Of a stretch of 5,602 nt of DNA, positions 1-5,602 are shown one piece after another. A model generated the notes under the pieces. That model did not search any database. It was not told where the DNA came from and saw nothing but the letters and a program-made list of their open reading frames with translations. Source of the DNA: Acidobacteriota bacterium (GTDB lineage Bacteria; Acidobacteriota; Terriglobia; Terriglobales; Acidobacteriaceae); the NCBI GenBank assembly GCA_021811745.1, contig JAJZNH010000668.1:1-5602 (forward strand), given 5' to 3'. The stretch's first letter is position 1. Every line of letters starts with the position of its first letter. Both the position numbers and the translations under genes were made by a program.

Positions 1-1
1 C

Positions 2-727
2 AAGACCGAACTGGTGCGCAACGCCACCATCGCCGGCCTGCTCGAAGGCTCGGAAAACGTGAACCGCATCAACGCGGCCGCCGTTGCTCAGGAGCGCGGC
101 ATCCGCCTCCACGAAGAAAAGCAGGAAAGCCCGCGCGGCGGTGCGGCCACCGTGCTCACCGTCGAGTTGCACACCGCTGCCGGCGCCAGCCGCGCCAGCG
201 CCACCGTCATCCACGGCGAGCAGCCGCGCCTGCTCGAGTTCGACGGCATCGACATTGAAACCCCGCTCGAAGGCAATCTGCTCGTCTGCCGCAATCTCGA
301 CGTGCCTGGCGTCATCGGCCGCATCGGCACCATCCTCGGCCAGCACGGCGTCAACATCGCCAACTTCGCTCTCGGCCGCGAACGCACCGGCCCCCGCCCC
401 GTCAAGGCCATCTCCGTCGTCCAGGTCGATGCACCCGTTTCCGGCGCAGTTCTTGAAGCGCTGGGAACCATCGAGGCCCTGCTCGAAGTCAAGCTTGTCG
501 TGCTGCCCAACGGCGTCCACCCGGAGATCGCAAACAGCACCCTGTTTGGTTCCGGCTACGCCGGGTTAGGGCATTCGAACTCCGCCGAAGACATAGACCA
601 GCACCAGAATGATCAGCACCAGCCCGAAAATCCCGATGCCTCCACCGGTTCCCCATCTGCGATACCCGTAATAGCCACCTCCGCCGCCAAATGCGAGCAG
701 CAGCAGAACGATCAGCAAAATCATTAG
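2..727 (+). CDS. serA: D-3-phosphoglycerate dehydrogenase, C-terminal part (5' end outside window)
   Basis: SerA oxidises 3-phosphoglycerate to 3-phosphohydroxypyruvate with NAD+, the first step of cytosolic serine synthesis. Only the last 241 residues are here, and the catalytic and NAD-binding domains lie upstream of the window. The visible part opens with the end of the substrate-domain helix (RNATIAGLLEGSENVNRINA), followed by an ASB (allosteric substrate-binding) domain to about base 270 (TVLTVELH; PRLLEFDGIDIE). A C-terminal ACT domain covers about 275-505 (LDVPGVIGRIGTILGQHGVN). ASB plus ACT marks the long-form SerA; in this family the ACT domain commonly mediates serine feedback, which is inferred here. 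The family normally stops at or just after the last ACT strand, here VKLVVL near 505. This frame instead continues for 73 residues to TAG at 725-727. That tail is rich in Gln, Asn, Ser and Pro, and most of it is the antisense of the minus-strand gene at 566-730. The enzyme call is firm; the biological C terminus is doubtful. Confidence 0.93.
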   Translation, partial: KTELVRNATIAGLLEGSENVNRINAAAVAQERGIRLHEEKQESPRGGAATVLTVELHTAAGASRASATVIHGEQPRLLEFDGIDIETPLEGNLLVCRNLDVPGVIGRIGTILGQHGVNIANFALGRERTGPRPVKAISVVQVDAPVSGAVLEALGTIEALLEVKLVVLPNGVHPEIANSTLFGSGYAGLGHSNSAEDIDQHQNDQHQPENPDASTGSPSAIPVIATSAAKCEQQQNDQQNH

Positions 728-730
728 CAT
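566..730 (-). CDS. DUF3309-like small membrane protein, 54 aa
   Basis: This short minus-strand gene starts at ATG 730-728 and ends at TAA 568-566. The protein begins MLMILLIVLLLLAF, a hydrophobic segment. A Gly/Tyr/Arg linker follows (GGGGGYYGYRRWGTGGG), then a second hydrophobic segment (IFGLVLIILVLVYVF), ending GGVRMP. Two hydrophobic stretches around a Gly- and Trp-containing turn match the style of the DUF3309 family, tiny inner-membrane proteins of unknown function widespread in proteobacteria and acidobacteria. The family match is from memory, not a search. A strong ribosome binding site (AAAGGGGA, 743-736 on the minus strand) lies 5-6 bases before ATG 730 and favours that start over the second in-frame ATG at 724. 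It converges on serA and overlaps its extended frame completely, with codon boundaries aligned. The start signal, clean hydrophobic pattern and family-like length make this the real gene of the two overlapping frames. Confidence 0.77.
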   Translation of the reverse strand: MLMILLIVLLLLAFGGGGGYYGYRRWGTGGGIGIFGLVLIILVLVYVFGGVRMP

Positions 731-779
731 GGAAATCCCCTTTCAAATCCAGTCATTCTTCCATCTCCCCAACCCGGTT

Positions 780-791
780 GCTCGTTCGAGC
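780..791. repeat. Perfect 12-bp dyad GCTCG-TT-CGAGC
   Basis: GCTCGTTCGAGC has two perfect 5-base inverted arms around TT, 50-61 bases before the start of the minus-strand membrane protein gene. A two-base loop makes an RNA hairpin unlikely, so if functional it would be a dimeric repressor or activator site. Dyads this short also arise by chance in GC-rich DNA, and no second copy was seen nearby. Confidence 0.25.
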
Positions 792-897
792 ATCGAAACG
801 GATCGTCCAGCCGTTGAAAATCTCTTATGTGCGCGGCCGTGGCTCCATTCCTTCTGGTTGGGAGGTTGAATGCCGAGTTTCAATCCTGATCGAAAAT

Positions 898-1068
898 CTA
901 TGACAATTCCGGGTGTCTTGAATGGTCAAATTGGCTCACATTGCCAACCGATTTCATGTCCTGTTCCCTGAACTGAGATCGTCGTCCTGGAAGCTCCACC
1001 GGTTCCAGTTGCTCTGGTGGCAGGCTGTCCGGTCCACGAGAACCCGATGGTTTTTTTTCATACCTCAT
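898..1068 (-). CDS. Doubtful small hydrophilic protein, 56 aa
   Basis: An ATG at 1068-1066 opens a 56-codon frame ending at TAG 900-898. The product is hydrophilic and charged, beginning MRYEKKPSGSRGPDSLPPEQ and ending SRHPELS, with no membrane segment, signal peptide or motif I recognise. In favour: an AGAAAGG ribosome-binding-like sequence (1079-1073) sits 4 bases before the start, and the Pro/Glu/Gln-rich composition resembles many real small hypotheticals. Against: only about 46% of third codon positions are G or C, far below the neighbouring genes. A 56-codon frame also exists on the opposite strand (922-1092), so open frames here may be accidental. Reported as a candidate only. Confidence 0.25.
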   Translation of the reverse strand: MRYEKKPSGSRGPDSLPPEQLEPVELPGRRSQFREQDMKSVGNVSQFDHSRHPELS

Positions 1069-1211
1069 ACAGCCTTTCTGCTATTCCAATAGTCAAATGA
1101 ATGTCTCAAAGCTGCCGCCGGTGCATGCATGATTTCTCTGCTTTAGAAAAAGCACGGAATCCGCGTTGCCGGGTTCGGATGGTGGACACCTTCAACCGGA
1201 GTTGCGGATGG

Positions 1212-1238
1212 ACGTGGCCTCAAGGCCGAAAACCACGT
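1212..1238. promoter_or_regulatory. Inverted repeat before the response regulator start
   Basis: ACGTGG at 1212-1217 pairs perfectly with CCACGT at 1233-1238. Between them, GGCC-TCAA-GGCC (1216-1227) can form a smaller alternative hairpin that shares two bases with the outer arm, so the two folds exclude each other. The repeat ends 25 bases before the regulator ATG. OmpR-family regulators often autoregulate from sites near their own promoter, usually direct repeats, so an operator or 5'-leader structure is possible but unproven. Confidence 0.3.
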
Positions 1239-1263
1239 TGAGGATCAGCTACGATTTCTACAT

Positions 1264-1938
1264 ATGCGTCTATTGCTCGTCGAAGATGAGGTTGACATCC
1301 AGAGCTTCCTGCGGCGCTCGCTTGAGGAAGCAGGATACGGAGTGGAAACAGCTTCCGACGGCAGAGCCGCCGAGAGCCTTGCTGCGGAGTCGGCCTTCGA
1401 CGTCCTGATCGTCGATCTCGGGCTGCCCGATCAGGACGGAATCACGCTCATTCTGCGGTTGCGGCAGATGGGAGTGAAGGCTCCGGTGCTGATTCTTTCG
1501 GCGCGGCGATCGGTCGACGATCGCGTGCGGGGACTGGAGCAGGGCGGCGACGATTATTTGACCAAGCCATTCGCGATGGCTGAATTGCTGGCGAGATTGC
1601 GGAACCTGCTGAAGCGCAACCTGCCGGCGGGTGAAGCGACGCGGTTGCGGGTGATGGACCTGGAGCTGGATTTGCTGCGCCGCGAAGCCTCGCGTGCGGG
1701 CAAGGTTCTGCCGCTCACCCAGCAGGAGTTTGTGCTTCTGGAATATTTGTGCCGGAACGCGGGACGGGTGGTGACGCGCTCGATGATTCTGGACCAGGTG
1801 TGGGGCATGCGCATTCAACCCGACACCAATGTTGTGGATGTGCACATCTACCGGCTGCGGGGCAAGGTGGACGGCAAGGGCCAGCCGCCGCTGATTCGCA
1901 CCATGCGAGGTGTAGGGTATGTCGTCGACGACCGCTAG
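1264..1938 (+). CDS. OmpR/PhoB-family response regulator, 224 aa
   Basis: A cytoplasmic DNA-binding transcription regulator activated by phosphotransfer from a partner kinase, here almost certainly the one encoded immediately downstream. The receiver domain (residues 1 to about 118) has the acidic pair E7/D8, phospho-acceptor D51 in DVLIVDLGLPDQDG, S79, the switch aromatic Y98 and the conserved K101-P102 of YLTKPF. The winged-helix output domain (about 128-222) has LTQQEFVLLEYL, the recognition helix region NVVDVHIYRLRGKV and the terminal hairpin MRGVGYVV. Length and architecture are standard for the family. The receiver end (FAMAELLARLRNLLKR) resembles the CusR/CopR-type metal regulators, but that is too weak to name a stimulus. 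The start is fixed by the canonical MRLLLVEDE opening. No good ribosome binding site is adjacent; GAGGA at 1240-1244 is about 19 bases away, so initiation may be weak or leaderless. All key residues are intact. Confidence 0.96.
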   Translation: MRLLLVEDEVDIQSFLRRSLEEAGYGVETASDGRAAESLAAESAFDVLIVDLGLPDQDGITLILRLRQMGVKAPVLILSARRSVDDRVRGLEQGGDDYLTKPFAMAELLARLRNLLKRNLPAGEATRLRVMDLELDLLRREASRAGKVLPLTQQEFVLLEYLCRNAGRVVTRSMILDQVWGMRIQPDTNVVDVHIYRLRGKVDGKGQPPLIRTMRGVGYVVDDR

Positions 1939-3385
1939 ACCGGCCATGCGCAGTGCTGCCTGGCGGATTTCGCTGTGGGCGACGCTGGCTTTTGCGTGCG
2001 GGACGGTTGTGGTTTTTGTCTTCCTGCAGCGGTTTATGGCGCGTGACATCCAGCGGCGCACAGACGCGTGGCTGGCGGGCGAGGTGGAGGTGCTGGGCGA
2101 CGTGGCCGAGCGCACTCCCAAGGATGCGCTGTACGGGCGGGTAGTGGGCGAAATCGCCGAACTGGCGTCGAAAGAAGTACCCAATAAGCAGGCCGGCGCC
2201 AGCAGCACGAACGATTCGGTTTTCTTTTTGCAAACCGGCGCCAATGGAGCCTTGAGCTTGTGGGTGGGTGCGGGCGACGGCCGGGCAAATTTCGAGGCCA
2301 TTCGCAGGCTTCACATCCAGGCCGACCGGCCCACCGACCTGCGGGTGGCGGGATTTTCCATTCCGTTTCGGGTAACCAGCATACCCATTGAAGACGGAAG
2401 CCGCATCTACCTGGGAGTTTCAGAGCGCGATGAGCTGCGCGTGCTGCACAGTCTGACGCTGCGATTTGTGCTGCTCTCGTTTTCGCTGATCCTGCTGGGA
2501 TTTCTGATTGTGTTCTTCACGACGCGGCGCATGCTGAGCCACGTTCGGGACATTACCGAAGCGGCATCGAGGATCGGGCATGCGGATTTGACCACGCGTG
2601 TGCCAACGACCGAACGCCACGACGAGATTGCCCAGCTCGCATTTACGCTCAATCACATGCTCGACCGCATCGAGAACACGGTGCGGCAGCTCCATACCAT
2701 CACCGACGCGCTGGCGCACGATCTGCGCAGCCCGCTGACCGCCATCCGCGGCAAGCTGGAGATGTCGCTGCTTGCACTGGACGAGGGCCAGGCGGAGCCC
2801 ATCGTGGGCGCCATCGAGGAACTGGACCGGCTCACCGATTTTCTGAACAAGTCGCTCGACGTGGCTGAGGCTCAGGCCGATGCTTTGCGGTTGACCTTGA
2901 CGGCCGTGGATCTGAGCGAGCTGCTGACGGCGATGGCCGATCTGTACGAGCCGTCGATGTCGGAGAAGGGACTGGTGCTGTCGCTTCATTCCCACGGACC
3001 GGTCAAGGTAATGGCCGACGCCGCCCTGCTTCATCGCATGGTGGCAAACCTTTTCGACAACGCGCTGAAGCATCTTCCGGCCGGCTGTTCCGTTTCGATC
3101 GGCGTCGGCGCCGAGCAAGGAATTGCCTTGCTGCGCGTCAGCGACAACGGCCCAGGGTTCGATCCCGGCGTACTGGCGCATCTTTTCGAGACCCGCGTCA
3201 GGGGGCGCAATTCGAGCGGACATGGGCTGGGACTGGCCTTTGTCCAGGCTGTAGCCCGGGCCCATGGCGGTAAGGTCTCCGCCGCGAATCCCAACGGCGG
3301 CGGAGCGGCGATCACGGTCTCACTCCCCCTGGCTGCAGAATCGGAAGAGACGAACCGCCTGCCCGCCGTGTCCGGCGTGAGCTGA
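1919..3385 (+). CDS. Membrane sensor histidine kinase of the two-component pair, 488 aa
   Basis: An inner-membrane kinase that autophosphorylates on histidine and passes the phosphate to the adjacent regulator. Domains in order: TM1 about residues 17-37, a periplasmic sensor region of about 140 residues (38-180) with no motif I recognise, TM2 about 181-201, HAMP linker about 202-254, the dimerisation/phospho-acceptor helix with H267 in ALAHDLRSPLTAIRG, and an ATP-binding domain. The latter has the N box NLFDNALKH (377-385), G1 box DNGPGF (409-414) and G2 box HGLGLAF (435-441). It is complete and looks catalytically competent. ATG 1919 is chosen because GAGGTG at 1907-1912 lies 6 bases upstream; the next in-frame ATG (1946) has no such signal. 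The start overlaps the regulator by 20 bases, which implies translational coupling. The ligand cannot be deduced from the sensor region. Confidence 0.96.
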   Translation: MSSTTARPAMRSAAWRISLWATLAFACGTVVVFVFLQRFMARDIQRRTDAWLAGEVEVLGDVAERTPKDALYGRVVGEIAELASKEVPNKQAGASSTNDSVFFLQTGANGALSLWVGAGDGRANFEAIRRLHIQADRPTDLRVAGFSIPFRVTSIPIEDGSRIYLGVSERDELRVLHSLTLRFVLLSFSLILLGFLIVFFTTRRMLSHVRDITEAASRIGHADLTTRVPTTERHDEIAQLAFTLNHMLDRIENTVRQLHTITDALAHDLRSPLTAIRGKLEMSLLALDEGQAEPIVGAIEELDRLTDFLNKSLDVAEAQADALRLTLTAVDLSELLTAMADLYEPSMSEKGLVLSLHSHGPVKVMADAALLHRMVANLFDNALKHLPAGCSVSIGVGAEQGIALLRVSDNGPGFDPGVLAHLFETRVRGRNSSGHGLGLAFVQAVARAHGGKVSAANPNGGGAAITVSLPLAAESEETNRLPAVSGVS

Positions 3386-3429
3386 ACATGTGTGGCCTTT
3401 TCCCCTGATTCCGGTTTTCTGGAGGCGCA

Positions 3430-3882
3430 GTGACACATCAGGCCGTTGCACGGGTTATGTTGGCCATCCTCTGCGGATTGCAAGGGCTGGCGACCGCCGC
3501 GGTCGATCTCGGCCGGGATCATGCCCGGAACTCGGCCTGGACGGGCCACGCGCGCTTTCATGTTGTGTGGCAGACCGCGGCGTTCGTCGCGCTTGCGGTC
3601 TTTGAAATCGCGCTGGTGTTTGCCGCCGGGCCGTTCGCGGAGCAGCGGTTCTACGTGGCTGCCGCGCTTGCCGGCATTCCCATGCTGGGATTTTTTGCAG
3701 CGTTCTTCGGGCGCGCTTTCTACGGCGGCCTGCTGGCCGACGCCCACGGCATGCCCCCGATTTCAATTCGCCTGTTCGGGGCCGAGTGCGCGATCGAAAT
3801 CAACCTGGCGGCGGAGATCGCCGGATTGCTGGTTCTGATTGCGACCGTGCTGCTCTTCCGGCAGCGGAGTTTGGTGCTGTGA
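3430..3882 (+). CDS. Small integral membrane protein of unknown function, 150 aa
   Basis: About half hydrophobic, with four predicted membrane helices at roughly residues 8-24, 44-66, 74-96 and 124-144. Between TM1 and TM2 is a polar loop with a conserved-looking HARFHVVWQT at 40-49. Another loop (97-118, FYGGLLADAHGMPP...) separates TM3 and TM4. It lacks a signal peptide, enzyme motif or transporter signature that I can recognise. The HARFH motif before a helix recalls uncharacterised four-helix DUF families such as DUF6640, but this is only a memory-level resemblance. It starts at GTG 3430, supported by GGAGG at 3421-3425 four bases upstream; the first in-frame ATG (3457) would cut into TM1. 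It lies 44 bases after the histidine kinase with no terminator in between, so co-transcription is likely. It could be an accessory or target of that signalling system, though nothing shows this directly. Confidence 0.82.
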   Translation: MTHQAVARVMLAILCGLQGLATAAVDLGRDHARNSAWTGHARFHVVWQTAAFVALAVFEIALVFAAGPFAEQRFYVAAALAGIPMLGFFAAFFGRAFYGGLLADAHGMPPISIRLFGAECAIEINLAAEIAGLLVLIATVLLFRQRSLVL

Positions 3883-3991
3883 TGGGATTTGGCCCTATGT
3901 GCGCTTTGCTGAATCTGAGCGGTCAAGGTTTGCCGCTGCGGTGCTCCGGAGGCGCTGTACCGCGCTGTCACACCCTGAACCCCCAGCGCTC

Positions 3992-3997
3992 TATAAT
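3992..3997 (+). promoter_or_regulatory. Consensus -10 box (TATAAT) before the flavin reductase gene
   Basis: A perfect TATAAT sits in the 168-base gap before the reductase, implying transcription start near 4004 and a leader of about 47 bases to the TTG start. No good -35 is present: the nearest candidates (CTGTCA at 3965-3970, spacer 21; TCACAC at 3968-3973, spacer 18) match poorly. The exact -10 in otherwise GC-rich DNA and its placement support a separate promoter for this gene, apart from the two-component operon. Confidence 0.5.
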
Positions 3998-4050
3998 CGT
4001 CCGGTGGCCGGGACCAGCCTGCCTCATATCCTTTCAAGCGAGACAATTTC

Positions 4051-4857
4051 TTGGCACGTGAGCCTTATACCGCCCGTCTGGTGCGGAAAGTGTGTATTTC
4101 GGAAGCGGCGCAGTGTTACCACCTCGATTTTGTTCTCGAAGGCATGGAGAGTTTTCCCTATGTGCCCGGGCAGTTTGTTTCGGCTGTCGCTAACGACCAG
4201 AGCGGCAAGCAGCAGACGCGGGCGTACTCGATTGCGTCGGCGGCCCGCGAAAACCACTTCGAGCTGTGCGTGAACCGGGTGGAGAATGGGTTTTTCTCGA
4301 ACTACCTGGTGGACCTGCCCGACCTGCCGGTGGGCGCCGCGATCCAGGTGCACGGCCCGCACGGACATTTTGTGCTGCGGGAGCCGGTGACGGATTCGGT
4401 CTTCATTTCGACGGGCACGGGGATCGCGCCCATGCGCGCCTATGCGCAGTGGCTGTTTCCGGAGAGCGGCGAGGACCGCAGCAACGGCAAGGATATCTGG
4501 CTCATCTACGGCACGCGCTACGAAACCGATCTCTACTACCACGAGGAGTTCGAGGCGCTGGCGAGCCGCAAGCCGAACTTCCATTATGTGCCCACCCTGA
4601 GTCGCGCGCAGGAGAACTGGACCGGGTTGCGTGGTTACGTGCAGGACCATCTGGCGCGCATCGTAGAGGAGCGGGCGGCCCGGCTGGGGCAGCCGCTGCC
4701 GCAGCGCGAAGTGGATCCCGCTATTCCAGTCAAGGGTTTAAAGTTCGATATTTATGCATATATCTGCGGATTGAACAACATGGTCTCAAGCGTCCGCGAG
4801 CTGCTGAAGAAGTACGGCTGGCACAAGAAGCAGATCGTCTTCGAGCGGTACGACTGA
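4051..4857 (+). CDS. Ferredoxin/flavodoxin-NADP(H) reductase family flavoprotein, 268 aa
   Basis: A cytosolic FAD enzyme expected to shuttle electrons between NAD(P)H and a ferredoxin or flavodoxin. The N-terminal beta-barrel carries the FAD-binding RAYSIAS (57-63) after YVPGQFVS (37-44), and GPHGHFVL (102-109). The nucleotide-binding half has STGTGIAPMRAY (120-131), YGTRYETDLYYHEEF (153-167), PTLSR (181-185) and CGLNNMV (239-245). The ending KKQIVFERYD is typical of the bacterial FNR group. A segment of about 25 residues (207-232) before the YICG strand appears longer than in short FNRs. The start is TTG 4051. Upstream the frame is open only back to TAA 3994-3996 and contains no ATG or GTG; starting at V11 would remove the first barrel strand. 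The ribosome binding site is weak (AAGCGAGA, 4036-4043). No ferredoxin gene is adjacent, so the partner is unknown, and a reductase component of an oxygenase is a less likely alternative. Confidence 0.9.
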   Translation: MAREPYTARLVRKVCISEAAQCYHLDFVLEGMESFPYVPGQFVSAVANDQSGKQQTRAYSIASAARENHFELCVNRVENGFFSNYLVDLPDLPVGAAIQVHGPHGHFVLREPVTDSVFISTGTGIAPMRAYAQWLFPESGEDRSNGKDIWLIYGTRYETDLYYHEEFEALASRKPNFHYVPTLSRAQENWTGLRGYVQDHLARIVEERAARLGQPLPQREVDPAIPVKGLKFDIYAYICGLNNMVSSVRELLKKYGWHKKQIVFERYD

Positions 4858-4907
4858 CGCTTCCTCGATTCACGCGACATTCTGAATTCCCGGGCCGCGG
4901 TTGCGCC

Positions 4908-5602
4908 CTACGGCCGGATGGTCATTTTGCCCACTCCGTCGCGATAGTGGCTGGCGAGGTCAAAGGCTTCGCCGATGCGATCGAGCGGGCGGGTGTGGGT
5001 CAGCACCGGGGCGAACCAGGCGGCGTGCGCGTGCAGCAGTTCCATCGCCTCGTCGGTCTCGTGGTTGGAGCGGCGCACGTTGAAGATGGTGAGTTCCTTG
5101 CGCCGCATAGCCGAGCCGTCCAGTGAGACCATGGCGACGGAGTGAATGCCGGTGAGGGCAACCCGGCCGGCGTTGCGTGCGAGTTGGACGGCCTGATTGG
5201 TCGTGTGCTCCGCGGCCGCGCAGTCGATGGCGCAATCCACGCCGCGCATGCCGGTGGCGCGAAGAATTTCCTCGACTGCTTCGTCGGGCTCGAAGGCGGC
5301 ATGGGCGCCGATGCCCCGGGCGAGCTCGCGGCGGTGAGCAAGGGGCTCGATGGCGTAGATGCGGCCGGCGCCGGCGGCGCGCAGGGCGGCGATGGTCATC
5401 AGGCCAATGGGACCGGCGCCGAGAACCGCAACGGTTTCTCCAAGGCGAATGGAAGCCAGGCGGAGGGAATGCACGGCGATGGCGAGAGGCTCGGCCAGGG
5501 CGGCTTCGTCAAACGACATCCCGGCGGGCATGAGGCGGAAGTTGACGGCCGGCAGGTTGACGAGTTCGCGGAAGAAGCCGGGATAGTTGGGGTTGCTGAG
5601 AA
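4908..5602 (-). CDS. Zinc-type medium-chain alcohol/polyol dehydrogenase, C-terminal part (5' end outside window)
   Basis: The last 230 residues of an MDR-superfamily dehydrogenase of the sorbitol/L-iditol/threonine dehydrogenase type, which oxidise a secondary alcohol with NAD(P)+. The frame is open to the window edge, so the ATG at 5531 is internal: upstream codons read NPNYPGFFRELVNLPAVNFR, normal family sequence. Visible features (numbered from the edge) are EPLA (37-40), where the Glu can be a zinc-associated residue in this group; the Rossmann motif GAGPIG (61-66); an acidic residue E85 in YAIEP at the end of the second strand, which suggests NAD+ over NADP+ (inference); DCAIDCA near 122-128; and a late RRKELTIFNVRR segment. 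The catalytic zinc Cys/His residues lie outside the window, so the substrate class cannot be settled. It ends with TAG at 4910-4908 and is convergent with the flavin reductase, 50 bases apart. Confidence 0.92.
   Translation of the reverse strand, partial: LSNPNYPGFFRELVNLPAVNFRLMPAGMSFDEAALAEPLAIAVHSLRLASIRLGETVAVLGAGPIGLMTIAALRAAGAGRIYAIEPLAHRRELARGIGAHAAFEPDEAVEEILRATGMRGVDCAIDCAAAEHTTNQAVQLARNAGRVALTGIHSVAMVSLDGSAMRRKELTIFNVRRSNHETDEAMELLHAHAAWFAPVLTHTRPLDRIGEAFDLASHYRDGVGKMTIRP

Larger units (their letters stand above)
731..1263. other. Intergenic region between the mini membrane protein gene and the two-component operon
   Basis: About 530 bases without a secure gene, visibly less GC-rich than its surroundings. 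It must hold the divergent promoters of the minus-strand membrane protein gene and of the plus-strand regulator operon, but I see no convincing -35/-10 pair for either. Contents I can point to are a dyad at 780-791, a doubtful 56-codon minus-strand ORF at 898-1068, a run of eight T at 1051-1058 with no adjoining stem, a short AT-rich hairpin (TGCTTT-agaa-AAAGCA, 1139-1154), a TGCATGCA palindrome at 1122-1129, and an inverted repeat at 1212-1238 near the regulator start. No tRNA-like fold, transposase remnant or known riboswitch pattern was recognised. Confidence 0.6.

Noticed and set aside
84..569. Long alternative-frame ORFs opposite or within serA, the kinase, the reductase and the dehydrogenase
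   Set aside because: They are low-complexity Ser/Arg/Pro/Ala-rich products typical of shadow frames in GC-rich genes, and each overlaps a gene with clear domain motifs.
1051..1058. Run of eight T as a terminator tail
   Set aside because: No GC-rich stem directly precedes it. The nearest CCAG/CTGG and CCACC/GGTGG pairings lie more than 25 bases upstream.
922..1092. Plus-strand 56-codon ORF beginning MVKLAHIANRF
   Set aside because: Its ATG directly follows an in-frame TGA, there is no ribosome binding site, and the product resembles no family I know. The antisense ORF is a better candidate, and that one is itself doubtful.
1139..1154. Hairpin TGCTTT-agaa-AAAGCA
   Set aside because: A 6-bp, mostly A-T stem with no T tract is weak and frequent in intergenic DNA.
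4884..4900. Polylinker-like string of EcoRI, SmaI and SacII sites (GAATTCCCGGGCCGCGG)
   Set aside because: Overlapping GC-rich palindromes are expected by chance in DNA of this composition. Both flanking genes are intact with a normal convergent spacing, so there is no sign of a cloning junction.
4890..4917. Possible bidirectional terminator: CCGG(g)CCG with CGGCCGG across a 13-base loop, between the convergent reductase and dehydrogenase genes
   Set aside because: The 7-bp stem has a bulged G and there is no T tract on either side, so it does not meet the usual form of an intrinsic terminator. It also runs into the dehydrogenase stop codon.

Overview
The window is GC-rich bacterial chromosome with tightly packed genes, all of ordinary housekeeping or regulatory type. 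Codon use and the protein styles (a long-form SerA with an ASB and an ACT domain, an OmpR-family two-component pair, a stand-alone FAD/NAD(P)H reductase ending in FERYD, a DUF3309-like mini membrane protein) fit a soil Gram-negative. Acidobacteriota (Terriglobia) is my best guess, but it rests on general resemblance and not on a search.

Layout. Positions 2-727 (+) hold the 3' part of serA, the first enzyme of serine biosynthesis. Its reading frame runs past the ACT domain and straight through a convergent 54-residue membrane protein gene on the minus strand (566-730), codon for codon in antisense. Positions 731-1263 form the only long gap. It contains a small perfect dyad, a doubtful 56-codon minus-strand ORF (898-1068) and an inverted repeat just before the next operon.

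Positions 1264-3385 (+) encode a complete two-component system: a PhoB/OmpR-type response regulator followed, with a 20-base overlap, by its membrane histidine kinase. A four-helix membrane protein of unknown function (3430-3882, GTG start, good ribosome binding site) follows 44 bases later and is probably in the same transcript. A consensus TATAAT box at 3992-3997 then precedes a ferredoxin-NADP reductase-like flavoprotein (4051-4857, TTG start). The window closes with a convergent minus-strand zinc-type alcohol/polyol dehydrogenase (4908-5602), whose N-terminal part lies outside.

How they work together. The regulator, kinase and perhaps the membrane protein are one signalling unit of unknown stimulus. 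The other genes look like independent neighbours. I found no phage, transposon, CRISPR, tRNA or rRNA, and no convincing new multi-gene system. The most unusual item is the serA / mini membrane protein antisense overlap.
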